From: Porphyridium purpureum
Taxonomy: Eukaryota; Rhodophyta; Bangiophyceae; Porphyridiales; Porphyridiaceae
NCBI GenBank assembly: GCA_008690995.1
Contig: VRMN01000005.1
Span: forward strand, 868,001 to 932,000
Direction: 5' to 3'
DNA: 64,000 nucleotides
Shown here: positions 39,365-50,500 of the stretch, piece after piece
Layout: each line of letters opens with the position of its first letter
How positions within the stretch are numbered: position 1 is the first letter of the stretch
Position numbers and translations under genes: made by a program
The notes under the pieces: model-generated
The model's database searches: none
What the model was told of the DNA's origin: nothing
Seen by the model: only the letters and a program-made list of their open reading frames with translations

Positions 39365-39987
39365 ATGAGGTTGCTGACGCATAATTTCATGTGCAGCCCG
39401 CGCACAAAGGCATACCCGCTGCGCCTCGTGCCGGCGGAGATCGAGATGATCGAGTCGGCGTACAACCCGGGCTTTGTGCAGCACGTGCTGCCGCGCATCG
39501 AGTGGGAGCCGCTGCGCGCCACCGCGCTGGCGTGCGGCCTGGGCGAGCTCCCGCCGTCGCCGCCCCAAGACCCAAACGTAGATGAAGATGTGTGGCGCCT
39601 CCTGCATCGTATTCTGCTCGACGTAAGTTGACCGTTCGCCTTGTTGCGCTGCCCGGCGCCGGGAGATAAGCCTCCCGGCACAGGCTCGGCGCTGGCTGCG
39701 TGGCGTGATGTGGAAGCGCAAAAATTCTAACCTGCATCTGGCTCCTTTTTTTGTGTATCTCGTACCCCTCTCCGTGGGTTCCATTCTTCGTTGCTTTCCC
39801 TTTTCGATTCTTCGCACGCAACTGCCATATCGATGATCCGCAGACCCACGTGAAAGAAGGCATTCTTGTCAGCCCGAGCGGCGCCGAGTATACCATTCAC
39901 AATAGTATTCCGAACATGCTTCCAAAGACGGCGGCAGATGCAGAGCCAAAGCATGTGCCCCAGGCGACCGACATTATGGACGAATGA
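39365..39987 (+). CDS. TRM112: TRM112, methyltransferase activator (two exons)
   Basis: A small zinc-ribbon/helical activator that stabilises several methyltransferases acting on tRNA, rRNA and release factor. Exon 1 (39365-39622) encodes 86 residues starting MRLLTHNFMCSP, with YPLRLVPAEIEMIES and LPRIEWEPLRATALACGL. Exon 2 (39844-39987) adds 47 residues starting THVKEGILVSPSGAEYTIHN and ending in IPNMLPKTAADAEPKHVPQ plus a short tail; IPNMLP is the family's C-terminal signature. The total of 133 residues is normal. The zinc-binding cysteines found in some relatives are not present (LVSPSGAEY where others read LVCPxCGRxY), as in other lineages that lost the zinc site. Two CTGTAC boxes lie upstream. 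Confidence 0.93.
39623..39843 (+). other. spliceosomal intron in TRM112 (phase 0)
   Basis: A 221-base intron with donor GAC|GTAAGT and acceptor CCGCAG|ACC. Removing it joins the two conserved halves of TRM112 in frame. A TTCTAAC near 39725 resembles a branch site but is about 110 bases from the acceptor. It is the only intron I can support firmly in the window. Confidence 0.88.
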
Positions 39988-42900
39988 TAGGCTGCTCAGC
40001 GGCACTGGATGCTCAAAATGAACATAGATTCGGCTCTCGCCTTTCTTCCGCGCGGACGATGATGGACACAGAGCAGAACATGAGAGCGTGCTGACCGAGC
40101 AACAGCCCTACGCACTCTGTCTCTTTTGTGCACTTTGCTTTCTTGTCGAGGTCAGCAGGCCTCCAGAGCGGGTCTTTTACTCTCGGGCAGGACCCAGCAC
40201 GCGAGCTTCAATTCTTCTGGCTGCGCAATCGCGTTTGCTTTGGCGCTAGAGTCTTGTTTGGTGAGCTGAGAAAAACGGTTGCGCGCGCGGCCGCACGCGC
40301 TACGAAATTGCCGGACCAACCAAGCTACTCTCAGCCTGCTTTAGTGTCGCGCTTCACGGCAGAATCGGTCGACAGGCTTCGTGCATTCATGGTGACCGCC
40401 GCACGAGACGCCGATGCGGGCAGATGATAGAGCAGCTCGGCTGATACCAGGTCGAGTCCTTTTCGTTGCGATAAGCCACACGATGAACCTGCACATCTTT
40501 CGCGGACAAACGTAAGCACCGTTATCATTCAATCAAAATGACCTCGGCGCTGGCCTAGCCGGCCGCACCCAGGTCAGTCTTGTGCCCCTCCAAGAGTTGG
40601 TCTGAGTCCTTTACTGACCTCTTCCGCGAGTTGAAGCAACAAGTAGCCAGCCGTGCGCAGGACCACTTGTTGTCTTCAGATTCAATGTTTCTCATCAGGT
40701 CGCACCATGTGTACCTGATCACTAGAGCAGCCCAGGTCGATCTCGACTCATGATGGGACATCCTAGCCCCATTTCCCACATGCAGGTCACTCGGCTCGGC
40801 GAATTCGCTGTAACACCCGGGCTGCATGCGCACCATCGCCATCGCGTGCCGCAGAAAGCTTTTCCCACGCAAGCACGAATAATGTTTCTTCTCACATTAC
40901 GCGGAAATGTCGAGACCGCAGCATTTCCGGTCCACAGGGTCTCAGCTGTATTCTCCTGAGATTATCTTCTCGAAACCATCGCTGCCTCGGCACGCGGGAA
41001 GTGAGCGCAGCACGCCTGGCGCAGCAATGGTGTTGCCTGGAGTTGCATTCCTCACCGTGAGCTTCGCTTCGCGCTCGCAATACACGAGATTCGATGGAGC
41101 ATCTTTATTGAAATTTCATGGCATCATGACCACTCCGCATGCTTTCGCAGAATCGATGCAACGCAGGCCAAAGCCAATCGTATCTGGGGCGTCAGCTTGC
41201 GACCTTCAACCTAGCCTCACAAACCAAGTGAAGCGTTGCCGTTCTCCAACCATTCTAACGGTTTAGAGCCGATAAACCGTTTTGTGTGTCCCCATTCGGA
41301 TATAGTTGTGAGCGCAAACAATTCAGCTCTTATCAAACCCATCTTTATCTTCTCTCACTGACTAGGTCCCAACTACCAAAACAACCTTATTGCAGCAGCG
41401 CCGCTGTACGCGAGCGCGCCTTTTTATCTCGGAGATCTTCGTCCGCTTCAGACGAAAACGTCCTCGCATTCGCGACCTTTGCGCATCATCCGCGCCTGAT
41501 CAATTTCGCCACACCCGCGGCAACAACCAACAAACTCTTTCCAGGTCCTTGTCATTTCTGTTCTTTAACAGCGCTCGGAAAGGATGCGTCGTCGTGCCAC
41601 GTGCGCGGCTCGCCTTAATCTTGCCGCGCCCGCGATGGCCGTTACTCATTTGTGGCGTACGCCCTATTTCCTATTCTATCCGGCCTATTTCATTTGTACA
41701 CGACGGACATACTTGCTTACCCTCAAATCAGGAGGCACTCGCGACGCGTCGCTAAGCACCGTAGCCTTGAATGCTTCGTGTACATGTGCTTCCGATGACT
41801 GCGTGCCAAGGTGCCCGTGCAGTCTGGATGATAGGGTAGACCTAAGCATTCCTATGTAAAGCCAAAACGTTCGATAGCGGCGCAAAGCAGCAAAGGTGAG
41901 AAGAAACGTTCACAAGTACAGCTCATCTTACAAGCCCTCTGTGCCGTGCAGAGCTACAGATAGTAACACGCAATTTCGCGGGCGCATGTTACGACCAGCA
42001 AGCGCAAGTTCTGAAAACTATAAGGCTCTGAGTATGCTGACCCAGTGATGCATACCCTGTCTCTCATTGGCAGGCAGAGTATAAAAGGGCACGTTCTTCT
42101 CTGACGAATTCCTATGTTGGATTGACTATCTCAAGGGCGGAGACAATGGAGAATAAGCTGGTATCCGGCCTACCCCATTCGTCTTGAGCGGTTCAGTTGC
42201 CTCGCGAAACTTTTCATCCATTTCTAGAATCATTCAGGGCTTGCATATGCGTTCTGACATTTTTCAGGGTCTTTATAACTTTCTGGACGGGAAGAAGCGA
42301 CCAAGATTTGAATGGTCACTTCTCCTGGCGCCTAGCTGTCTCTATCGGGAAGAAAGGCGAAAAGAATAGAAAGTCGCAGGCGACGGGCTTACCCAGACGA
42401 CCCGGTCGTGTTTTGTTCGGAGACAGAAGAAATCAGGAGGATTGCGACAAAAAAGCTAGCAGTTGAACCACTAACGGACAAAGCTAAAAACAACCAAGCT
42501 CTGCGTCGAGCTTTATGGAGAAATCATAAGCCAACGGCCCGTACGATTTGACGGGGTCGCGGAGACCCCGTACGCTTGCAATTTAGTGTCTGATCGGAAA
42601 GAGGGCGTCATAACCCTTCAGAGGACTTGCGCGGCGTCAGTTGGAAGGGAGCCATGCGCGCCTGGGATGGCGTGGGCTTGAATGTAAAAGCAAGACGCGT
42701 CTTCGTCGGTAAAATTTATTTGTATGACAAAAAGAAGACAATGATTGAATTGAGCTCGATTCTCACACACAGACACCGTCTTCTCATTCCAGCCACGTTG
42801 ACCATGCCAGCCAACATTTGCACTTCTGAGACACTATTTTTTTCTTGTGCAGGGGTTTCCCGCAGCCAGTGCGTCGTGAATCGATCCGCCGCTCCACATG

Positions 42901-43180
42901 CATCGCCTTGGATGGGAGTGCGCTTGAGTACCTTTCCGCCCGGAGAGACGCCGCACACCGCACTTCTTTCTCCGCGCACTCCATCCGTAAACGGTCCGGA
43001 GTCGATACCTTGCTTCACTCCTGCTCGCTGGGTTCATTGCGAGCGCCTGCTCGTACCCGCAAGCGCTGCAGGTGGCCGAAGTACAGTAATTGTTACCAAT
43101 GCTGTGCCTTTTTTTACTCTTCTTCTTCTTCTTACCTCTCCTGTCTCCGAGCAAGACCTGATCGGCTAGTCCGGGCAGGT
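39988..43180. other. 3.2-kb gene-free region with small hairpins
   Basis: No frame on either strand has a recognisable domain. Several overlapping frames near 41286-41860 and 42197-42466 look like chance or decayed repeat DNA. A TATA-like GTATAAAAGGG is at 42079-42089. Perfect inverted repeats occur at 41257-41281 (AACGGTTTA arms, 7-base loop) and 42551-42571 (ACGGGGTC arms, 5-base loop). It may be decayed transposon DNA next to the nested elements. Confidence 0.45.
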
Positions 43181-43186
43181 GCGTCG

Positions 43187-43305
43187 CCTTTTTATACCCT
43201 TACTTCCGCCAGGGACAGCAAGGCGCCAAGAGAAATGACAATGCAAATCATTGGCATTTCTGCGCACGTCTAGAAGGTTCTGGAACCTCTAGAAGCTTCG
43301 AGAAA
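43187..43305 (-). promoter_or_regulatory. heat-shock-type promoter: HSE array plus TATA box
   Basis: On the minus strand a run of alternating nTTCn/nGAAn units (43270-43305) reads TTTCT-CGAAG-CTTCT, a four-base gap, then GTTCC-AGAAC-CTTCT: six perfect heat-shock units in two groups of three. About 70 bases downstream lies GGGTATAAAAAGG (43187-43199). This spacing and layout match heat-shock-factor promoters. The expected transcript would run left from about 43160. A possible poly(A) signal (AATAAA) on that strand is near 42717. No clear protein starts there from an ATG, so the product is unknown. Confidence 0.6.
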
Positions 43306-43401
43306 CGGTTAAACGGTCTACCGGTTTGACGGCTTACCGGTTTCGGATTAACCGAACCGTTCTAGGTGACTGGGGTCGAACGGATAACAGTAATCACAGT
43401 A

Positions 43402-45107
43402 CAGCCAGTGACAATCAATTAAAAACACGCGCTGTTTTGAAGATTTTCTATGAAAATAAGTAATTTTAGAATAAAATTGAAAAAGGTCGACCTTTCGGTA
43501 ACCGTGCGAGCGTCCAAACGATTAAAAACAGTGCAGTCAAACACACATTCCAGGGGTCATAGAGCATGGACATGAGCGCGCGGCGCGGTTTCATTAGGAG
43601 CACAGCAATGTCTTTCAGTGGACAAGAGCCCAGCATGATTGGTGGTGTGGTTACGGAGGAATGCATGATGCGGGTGATCACAAATTGACTATTGAGATTT
43701 TGCTCCGTTCCATTAGTACAAAGGTATTTGAATAGCCTCAAAACGGAAAAGAAACGGAGACCCGATCAGAATGACGCAAGAATAACATCCGAACCGCATC
43801 TAAAGCTTGAAAATGTCCCAAAGCAAGGCCTTCTTTTGCTGCGGTTTTGACTTGCACAGAGTTCTAATCAGCATGTGCCGAGCCAATTTCAGCGCAACGA
43901 ACCAGACTTGGAACCAGAAATAAGCGCACGTGCGAGACGAAGACGACCATACCAGATTTGGAGAACTGTCATGGACACACACAAAATGAATGAGTTGTTT
44001 TTGCTGCTGAAGACAGAGAAAAACTTGCAAGTGTTATTTACGGACCTAAAAGGCTCGAATTGGAGGGTTCTGATGGTGTCCTCTTCTCTTAGGGAGGGCC
44101 AGAGCTTACCCCAGTCAACCATTTCATCTGTACATTTGGTGCACACAGCTTGATAACTTGGGAGTGCCAATCGCACCCGAAAATTTAGACTTCTCCTTCG
44201 CATGCAACTATCGTATCCCTATTGAGAGGAGCGCAAGAAACGAGAACATGTTGGACAGATTTCGGGTGAATATGAGAGCCGTAAAAAAGCTCAGTTGCTT
44301 CATGTTTATGTCGCTCTATGTAGCTTATCTCAAGGCAGAGCAAACAGGGTATGTAACGATCCACCCCTTTGTCCACCTGCAGCTTTTTTCTAATCCCCTC
44401 TTTAATCTTTTTGTTACAGTCTAAAGTCTATTCTAATGGGCATTGTACCACTCGGTACAGTGCATCGGCCCCCAAAATAACTGGGCGGTCCGGTTAGCTT
44501 TAGGGTCTAGTTGTAGGGTATTTAAGCTCTGCCGCTTCACGGCGGGGATTGGAGAAGGAGAGAGAGAGAGACAGAAGAGGAGAGAGAGTAAAAGACGTTG
44601 GTTTTGAACGCTTGGGGTCTGGGACACGAGCGGACGATTGGGGTAACCCCCCAAATCGTGGCAGGTACCGATTGAAAAGCAAATGTGTGGAAGCTAGAGA
44701 TAGTCCTGCGCTCCCGCGAGACTTGGATTCAATTGACCATGTTCGGAGACATGTAGCAGGCCACGTTTACGGTGAATTCCAGCAGTTTTATAGCGTGAAA
44801 GAGCTGCGAAAGGCAGATTAGGACGCCCTGGCGAAAATGGAGGGCTCCTGCGTCACAGGCTCGCGTGACAGTGTGTCGAAGGGAGTCGTTGGAAAGGTCT
44901 TGGGCCAAGGAAGGACGTGGCGCTTTTAGAACTCGCTTTGACTCTTCACTGCTGCGGTAAACTCTCTGAACTTGCTCTGTTTTTAATCGTTTGTCACTTT
45001 CCCTTCGCGCGTAAATTCTCTACTTCAACGACTTTACACTAAATTTACCATGTTTTGTTATAAAAGGTAACGACTAGCGAGTGTTTTTAATTGATTGTCA
45101 CTTGCTG
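43402..45107. mobile_element. TA-flanked inverted-repeat DNA transposon (IR/DR type), 1.7 kb
   Basis: Both ends carry the same inverted repeat, flanked by TA (43400-43401 and 45108-45109). The left end reads CAGCCAGTGACAATCAATTA inward and the right end reads the same inward with one change (CAGCAAGTGACAATCAATTA). A related second copy sits inside each end, about 105-110 bases in (left 43512-43534, right about 44975-45000, core AAACGATTAAAAACAG). Two repeats per end is the IR/DR plan of Tc1-type elements. Internal frames (minus 43466-43741, plus 43875-44153, plus 44158-44424) show no recognisable transposase, so it may be non-autonomous or strongly decayed. Confidence 0.7.
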
Positions 45108-45109
45108 TA

Positions 45110-45736
45110 TACCCAACATCTAATTTGTTGCCGCTACCAGTTTAACTGCCTTAACCGATACGCTTATCGGGGTAGAGAAATGAACCGCTAAGTGAAGAGG
45201 AAAAGTTTCATCGCGGGACGATCACAACCTGCTCCAGCACTCTTGGTGTTCCAGAAGCAAGACCACTCCAACACAACAGCTCAAACTACCAACTTCCACC
45301 CCACACTGACGTGAATACGTGCCTTCTTTGACCTTGACATGCATGAGCTAAACCGTACGACCCGAGACGCACTCACTCAACTACACACGAGACACAGAAA
45401 GACACCGAAGATTCTCACAAAGAACTACCTTTACAGTTCTTTCCCACGATGAAACAATCCTACCTTTTTTAGGGATCCAGAACGATTTGGCTATTGCACG
45501 AAGGTTGCCACCCTTTTGCACCCTGCAGTCGTTGCTGCTCATTGACGTCGCTTGTCACGAGGATCGTTTCTTGCGATTACGTTTTGCCAGTCGCCGCTCA
45601 TCATTGTTAGCGCCCAGTGTCACGGAACGGTGCGGCATCGCCAGGCGTTTTACATTCGCCCATCGGCAGCAGCCTCTGTCATTTGCAATGCAGATGAGTC
45701 CTCACTCACTTTTCGCTTCTTCAATACAGTGCGCCG
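45110..45736. other. spacer between two DNA transposons, no gene seen
   Basis: About 630 bases separate the two TA-flanked elements. No frame has protein character. Confidence 0.45.
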
Positions 45737-45894
45737 TAAAGTGCGACCAGAATGGATAGGACCCCCCACAATTTTATACTCAATTTTAGAGTTTTATATT
45801 AAAAATAAAGTGTTTTAGTATGAAAAGGACAAGAAACGGAAGAAGGGCATGGAAAAAGGACAAAAAAGCGGGTCAAATAGGATAGGACCCCCAA
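45737..45894. repeat. left IR/DR end of the Tc1/mariner element
   Basis: The outer repeat is at 45737-45767 and the inner repeat at about 45865-45894. Both contain GGATAGGACCCCC and are separated by an A/T-rich stretch. Confidence 0.8.
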
Positions 45895-45899
45895 CTTTG

Positions 45900-46404
45900 T
45901 GCGTGCAATTGCGCTGCAAGGCGCAGGCGAAATCGACTCGGATTGCCTCCCACCTATGCACGCTGACGTTGCGCACATCTCCACATTCGATTTTCCACTG
46001 ACAAATGCAGTATGTTGAAGCTAGCCAGCTCAACAGCGCCTTGCGCAGCAAAAACAGCACTCTTTAGCCGATCTACGGTCGCGTACTGCCTTTGGTCCCC
46101 AATAATCTTGCGGTCTGTATTCCTCAGACGTTTGCAACCATGCTGAAGTCTGAAAAGTACTCAAACCGCTCCATAATGTGGACATGGCTGCTTCGAAAGT
46201 GCTGCCTTCTTGGTCAGTAGTTTGCCGCTTCGTATTTTCTTTCACCCATATGAAGCCATGGTTCTCTAAATCGCGGCGTTTCTGAAGCTTCTCTTTGCCC
46301 TGCAACATGCGCACGTACCTATCTGCACTCACTCTGCCTTCACCAATGTGCAAACACAAACGTTTACAGCTCAAAATTTTGCCCCAGATCATGATGCTTC
46401 CCCC
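45900..46404 (-). pseudogene. Tc1/mariner transposase, DDE-domain remnant
   Basis: On the minus strand SIMIWGKILSCKRL and GRVSADRYVRMLQGKEKLQ match the middle of the Tc1 DDE domain. Downstream, in another frame, QRQYATVDRLKSAVFAAQ and SVENRMWRC match its C-terminus. A frame change lies between them. The chromovirus interrupts the conserved GGGS-MVWG segment. Confidence 0.75.
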
Positions 46405-46682
46405 TGCTGTGTACTACACCCGCAGCCACTACAACCCCTCTCTCACCTACAGGCACCCGCCCGGATCGAACCCCGACACCAACGGCACACCAACCTCTCC
46501 TCGCACTTCGGTACCTCCTTTACTTTTCGTTTAGCTCGGGCCGCACGGCGGCGTGGATTATATACTGCCGCAAAGCCCTGGATCTAACTCAGTGGTGGGT
46601 TTGGATGGGGTTTTGGAGGGTGGACTGTACTATGGAGTACAGGTGCTACATGTGTACAGTGCATGGGGTGTACAGCATAGCA
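46405..46682 (-). repeat. 3' LTR of the chromovirus
   Basis: A 278-base LTR beginning TGCT and ending AGCA. It carries three CTGTAC boxes in sense of the element (46637-46642, 46654-46659, 46670-46675) and one in reverse, upstream of a TATA-like GTATATAATC. Confidence 0.95.
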
Positions 46683-47272
46683 CATCTCCCCCACCGCCTC
46701 AACCGCTTGTGCGCGCTCGGGGACCGGGAAGAGAGGAAAGGGAGGCTGGCTAGCCCGGAGGAAAACCACGCGGGAAACCGGGCAAAGGGGTCGCGGAAAA
46801 CGACCGCCGGCCAGCCCCAAACAAGCAAAAAATATTGTGAACGACGGAAAACCCATGCGACCCGGGTGTACGCGGCGGCGTCTTTGTACCTCTTTTCCGT
46901 GAGTTTTCGGTTTTCTGGTGCCGACTCCAGACGAGCACATTCCGGTGATCCAAGGTTCCGAGATAGAGGTGCAGGCTCAAGCAACACTCAAGAGGAGTTG
47001 ATTGAAGCCTTTTCCCGCGAGGGAGGGCGCTTGCGGAAACCTCGGCGATATGCAACATTTGCCGACCCACCATGAACAGAAATTCCTGATTTGCGGCCAA
47101 ACGACGCGGCGAAAGTGCGCGAAATGCAATATTGTAACCTAGATGAGGCCCACGAAGCCAGTCATCACCAAAGCAGAGCTTCTCTCGCCCTGGAACCTCC
47201 AGACACTCGTTGCTCATCCGTTGACACCGCCTGCCTCTCAACACCATATCCTCACTGTACCCACCCTGTGAG

Positions 47273-47467
47273 CCGATACGCCGATACGCCGATACGCCGA
47301 TACGCCGATACGGATAAACGGATAAACGGATAAACGGATAAACGGATAAACGGATAAACGGATAAACGGATAAACGGATAAACGGATAAACGGATAAACG
47401 GATAAACGGATAAACGGATAAACGGATAAACGGATAAACGGATAAACGGATAAACGGATAAACGGAT
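47273..47467. repeat. compound 8-base minisatellite
   Basis: About five copies of CGATACGC pass directly into about 19 perfect copies of GATAAACG. The 8-base period gives long artificial frames (such as a minus-strand PFIRLSVY repeat) that I do not count as a gene. It lies inside the chromovirus between the pol stop and the 3' LTR. Confidence 0.97.
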
Positions 47468-47562
47468 GCCTCCGCCTTTCTCACAGTCGAAGGTCGGGAA
47501 GGATAGAGAGGCAGCGCGAAAGGAGGCCGAGGCTCTTGCCACACGCCGGCGGCCCGGACCGA

Positions 47563-50500
47563 CTATAGAAAGCTCTCGCCCGACGTGGATCGCAATGCAG
47601 TGCCGCGGTGCAAGCTGCCGCGGTTGAACGCCCACACAAGGGCCGGCGGCAGGGCAGAGGAACTTTCCCACGTCCAGTCCTTCTTCCTTGCCCCCTTCCA
47701 AGCCACAAGATACTCGGCCCCGTCGCTCCGTTCGCGCCTGGCTTTCAGACCTGACACCTCAACGATGTCACCGTCGGCGTTTCCCAGGCTGGTCGAGCGC
47801 AATGTATCGTTGCTCAGTAGCGCTCGGTCCACTCTCTTCAGCCGTCGGCGATGCACGAAGAATTCTTTGCCGTCATGCGTCTTGAGCCATGCGCGATGCT
47901 CGTCAGCACGCTCAACTTCAAAAGGGCCTACCCAAGGGTCCGCCAGCTTTCGGCCCTCCCTGCCCAGCGGCGGCTTCCAAACGAACACACAGTCCCCCGG
48001 TTCAACGTCAACAATTCGACATGACGCGTTAAGCTCTCGACGTCGGGCGTCCCGGGTGGCATCATTTTCAACTACTGCGTTGTGCAAGGCCTCGAGCCTG
48101 TTGCGCAACAGAATCACAAAGGCGTCCTCCTTTCTTGCGCTGTCTTGTGGCGCTACTTCCCCTTCGGCGGCCGGGTTGAAGGGTCCCAGCCATGAATTGG
48201 CCTCTCGTCCGAACATGAGCTCGTAAGGCGTCCTCTGCGTCGTGCTGTGTCTAGTCTGGTTGAACGCGGCCACACAGGCAGGCAACCACAAATCCCAATC
48301 GTCCTCCGTGACCCACGAAGAAAGCATGTCGCAGAGTGTCCTGTTAAAGCGTTCGACCGCCCCGTTGGCTTGTGGGTTGTACGCTGTCGTAAACAGCTTT
48401 CTAACGCGCAGCATCTTGCATAACTGGCGTAGAACATCGGCTCGGAAACAGGGCCCGTTGTCGCTCAGAAGAGCTTCCGGTAGGCCAAAGATTGCAGCCC
48501 AACGATCCAAAAAAGCCTCGGCAATGGTCTCTGCCCGCTCGTCTCGCACACATATTGCTATGGTGAACCGAGTGAAAAGGTCGCTCACTACCAGGATTTT
48601 TGAATATCCAGTGCTTGTTCTCGGCGTTACCGTTAAAACGTCCGCAGCAACGACCTCGAACCGCCGGGTAACGACCCGCTTTCCCATGCGGTGGCTTGTG
48701 ACAGGGGTCGGTGAGCCCTTTCGCGCGGCGCAAGTTCTACATTGCTTTACGAACTCCAAGACGTCTTGCAGCCAGCCAGGCCACCAAAACTCCGCGTCGG
48801 ATATACGTGCCGCCGTCTTGGACACTCCGAAATGCCCGCTGAAAGGTGCTGAGTGGTAGACATCTAAAATACTGCCCACTAGTCCATCAGGGACTACCTT
48901 GCGCGGTTTGTCTTTCAGCGCGGCCCACGCAAGTCCACTTTCGTCCAGATAGTACTCCGGATAGGAATATACTCGTGGGGACTTTTGCAATGCCGCGAGC
49001 TCTTTCGATAGCAGCTCGTCCTCCCTGTACGCTGCCTTGAGCCTCTCCGGAGATGGGAGCTCGTAGCCCACGGCTTGACCAATCGCGTGCGGATCATCTT
49101 CATCTGTCGGTACTGCAGAATCCTCTGCGACGGGATCTCGTCGCGCACGCGTGCGCACTGCGTTCAGTTCGAGACGTGACAGTGCGTCCGGCACTCGATT
49201 CAAGCGGCCTTTAACATGCTCGATGGTAAACGAAAAGTCCTGAATTGTCAGTGCCCAGCGCGCCAGCCTTCCTCTTGGCTCTTTCATGGACAGGAGCCAA
49301 CGGAGAGGTTCATGGTCAGTGCGAATGCGTACGGTTGTGCCGAAAACATAGTGTCGTACCTTTTTGAGACACCAAACTACTGCAAGGCACTCCAGCTCGG
49401 TGACCGTATAATTTTGCTCCGCCGACGTCAAAGTCCGCGACAAAAAAGAGATTGGCGCAAGCTTCCCGTCCGGCATCTCCTGATACAACGCACCGCCCAG
49501 TCCTATCTGAGAGGCGTCGGTGTCGAGAACCTTTGGCGCGTTCGGATCCGCCAACACCAGCATCACTTTGTCCGACGTGAGCACCTCTTTGAATCCGTCG
49601 AAAGCGCAGCGCGCGTCTTCCCCAAAGCGTGCCTGCCAGCCGGCGCACTCTAGATCTGTATTGCGGTGTGCCTTCTTTGCATTGACGTCCAAGCCATCCA
49701 GCGCTCTCCGGAGCGGCGCCGCGCGATCCGAGAACCTGGGTATGAAGTCCCTGAACCAATTCACAAGCCCTAAGAAACGCAGCAGCTCTGTTGGGCCCTT
49801 AGGGTAAGGCCACTTGAGAATGGCTGCCGTACTTTTTCCCCCCGGCCGAATGCGGCCTTCTTCCACTTCATGTCCCAGGAAACTGAGCCTTGCCGTAGCG
49901 AATTTGCACTTTTGCAGGGAAAATGTCATGTTCTCTTCCTGGAACTTGCTTAGCACTACGTCTAGGACCTCCAAATGTTTTTCTATCGTTTTGGTCCCTG
50001 TCAACATATCGTCTAGGTACATCAGGATGTGTTTCCATCGAAGCGACCCAAGTATCGTGTTCACAAGTCTCTGGAAGGTAGCGGGCGAGTTTCGGAGGCC
50101 CTGTGCAAGGACTGTGTAGCGGAACAGTCCCTCCGCCGTTATCATACCGGTGAAGTCCCGCGAGGACTCCGCGAGGGGAACTTGGAAGAAACCGTCAGCC
50201 AGGTCCATCACAGAGAAGACTCCACACGGGAGGAAGCGTCCCATCCAATCTAAGCATTCGCGCACGTCAGGGATTGGGTATCTATCTGGAACGGTGTGGC
50301 TGTTCAATTGGCGGAAATCCGTAGTCAGCCGCCACTTACCGTTTGGCTTTCGAATGATAACGTTCGCGCTGGCATATGGGCCCGAGCAAGGCTCGAGGAT
50401 GCCCAAAGATAATAAACGCTGGACTAGCGTGCTCTCGGCCTCTCTTTCAACTTCAGACAATCTACGCAGGCGGGCCGGGGTAAGACGTGCGCCTGGATCA

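Noticed and set aside
41286-41859. Overlapping plus-strand frames of 90-120 codons
   Set aside because: Three frames overlap with no codon bias or motif; probably chance or decayed DNA.
42115-42127. TGTTGGATTGAC as a possible Copia LTR start
   Set aside because: No matching CAACA end, no second copy and no primer-binding site were found nearby.
39988-43180. CRISPR array or prokaryotic operon
   Set aside because: No spaced direct repeats of 25-40 bases occur, and flanking genes are clearly eukaryotic.
46841-46855. 15-base match GAACGACGGAAAACC shared with about 39220
   Set aside because: One or two matches of this length are expected by chance; neighbouring bases differ.
46750-47701. Long minus-strand frames with PFIRLSVY repeats
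   Set aside because: They are translations of an 8-base minisatellite, which stays open in three frames by periodicity; no domain is present.
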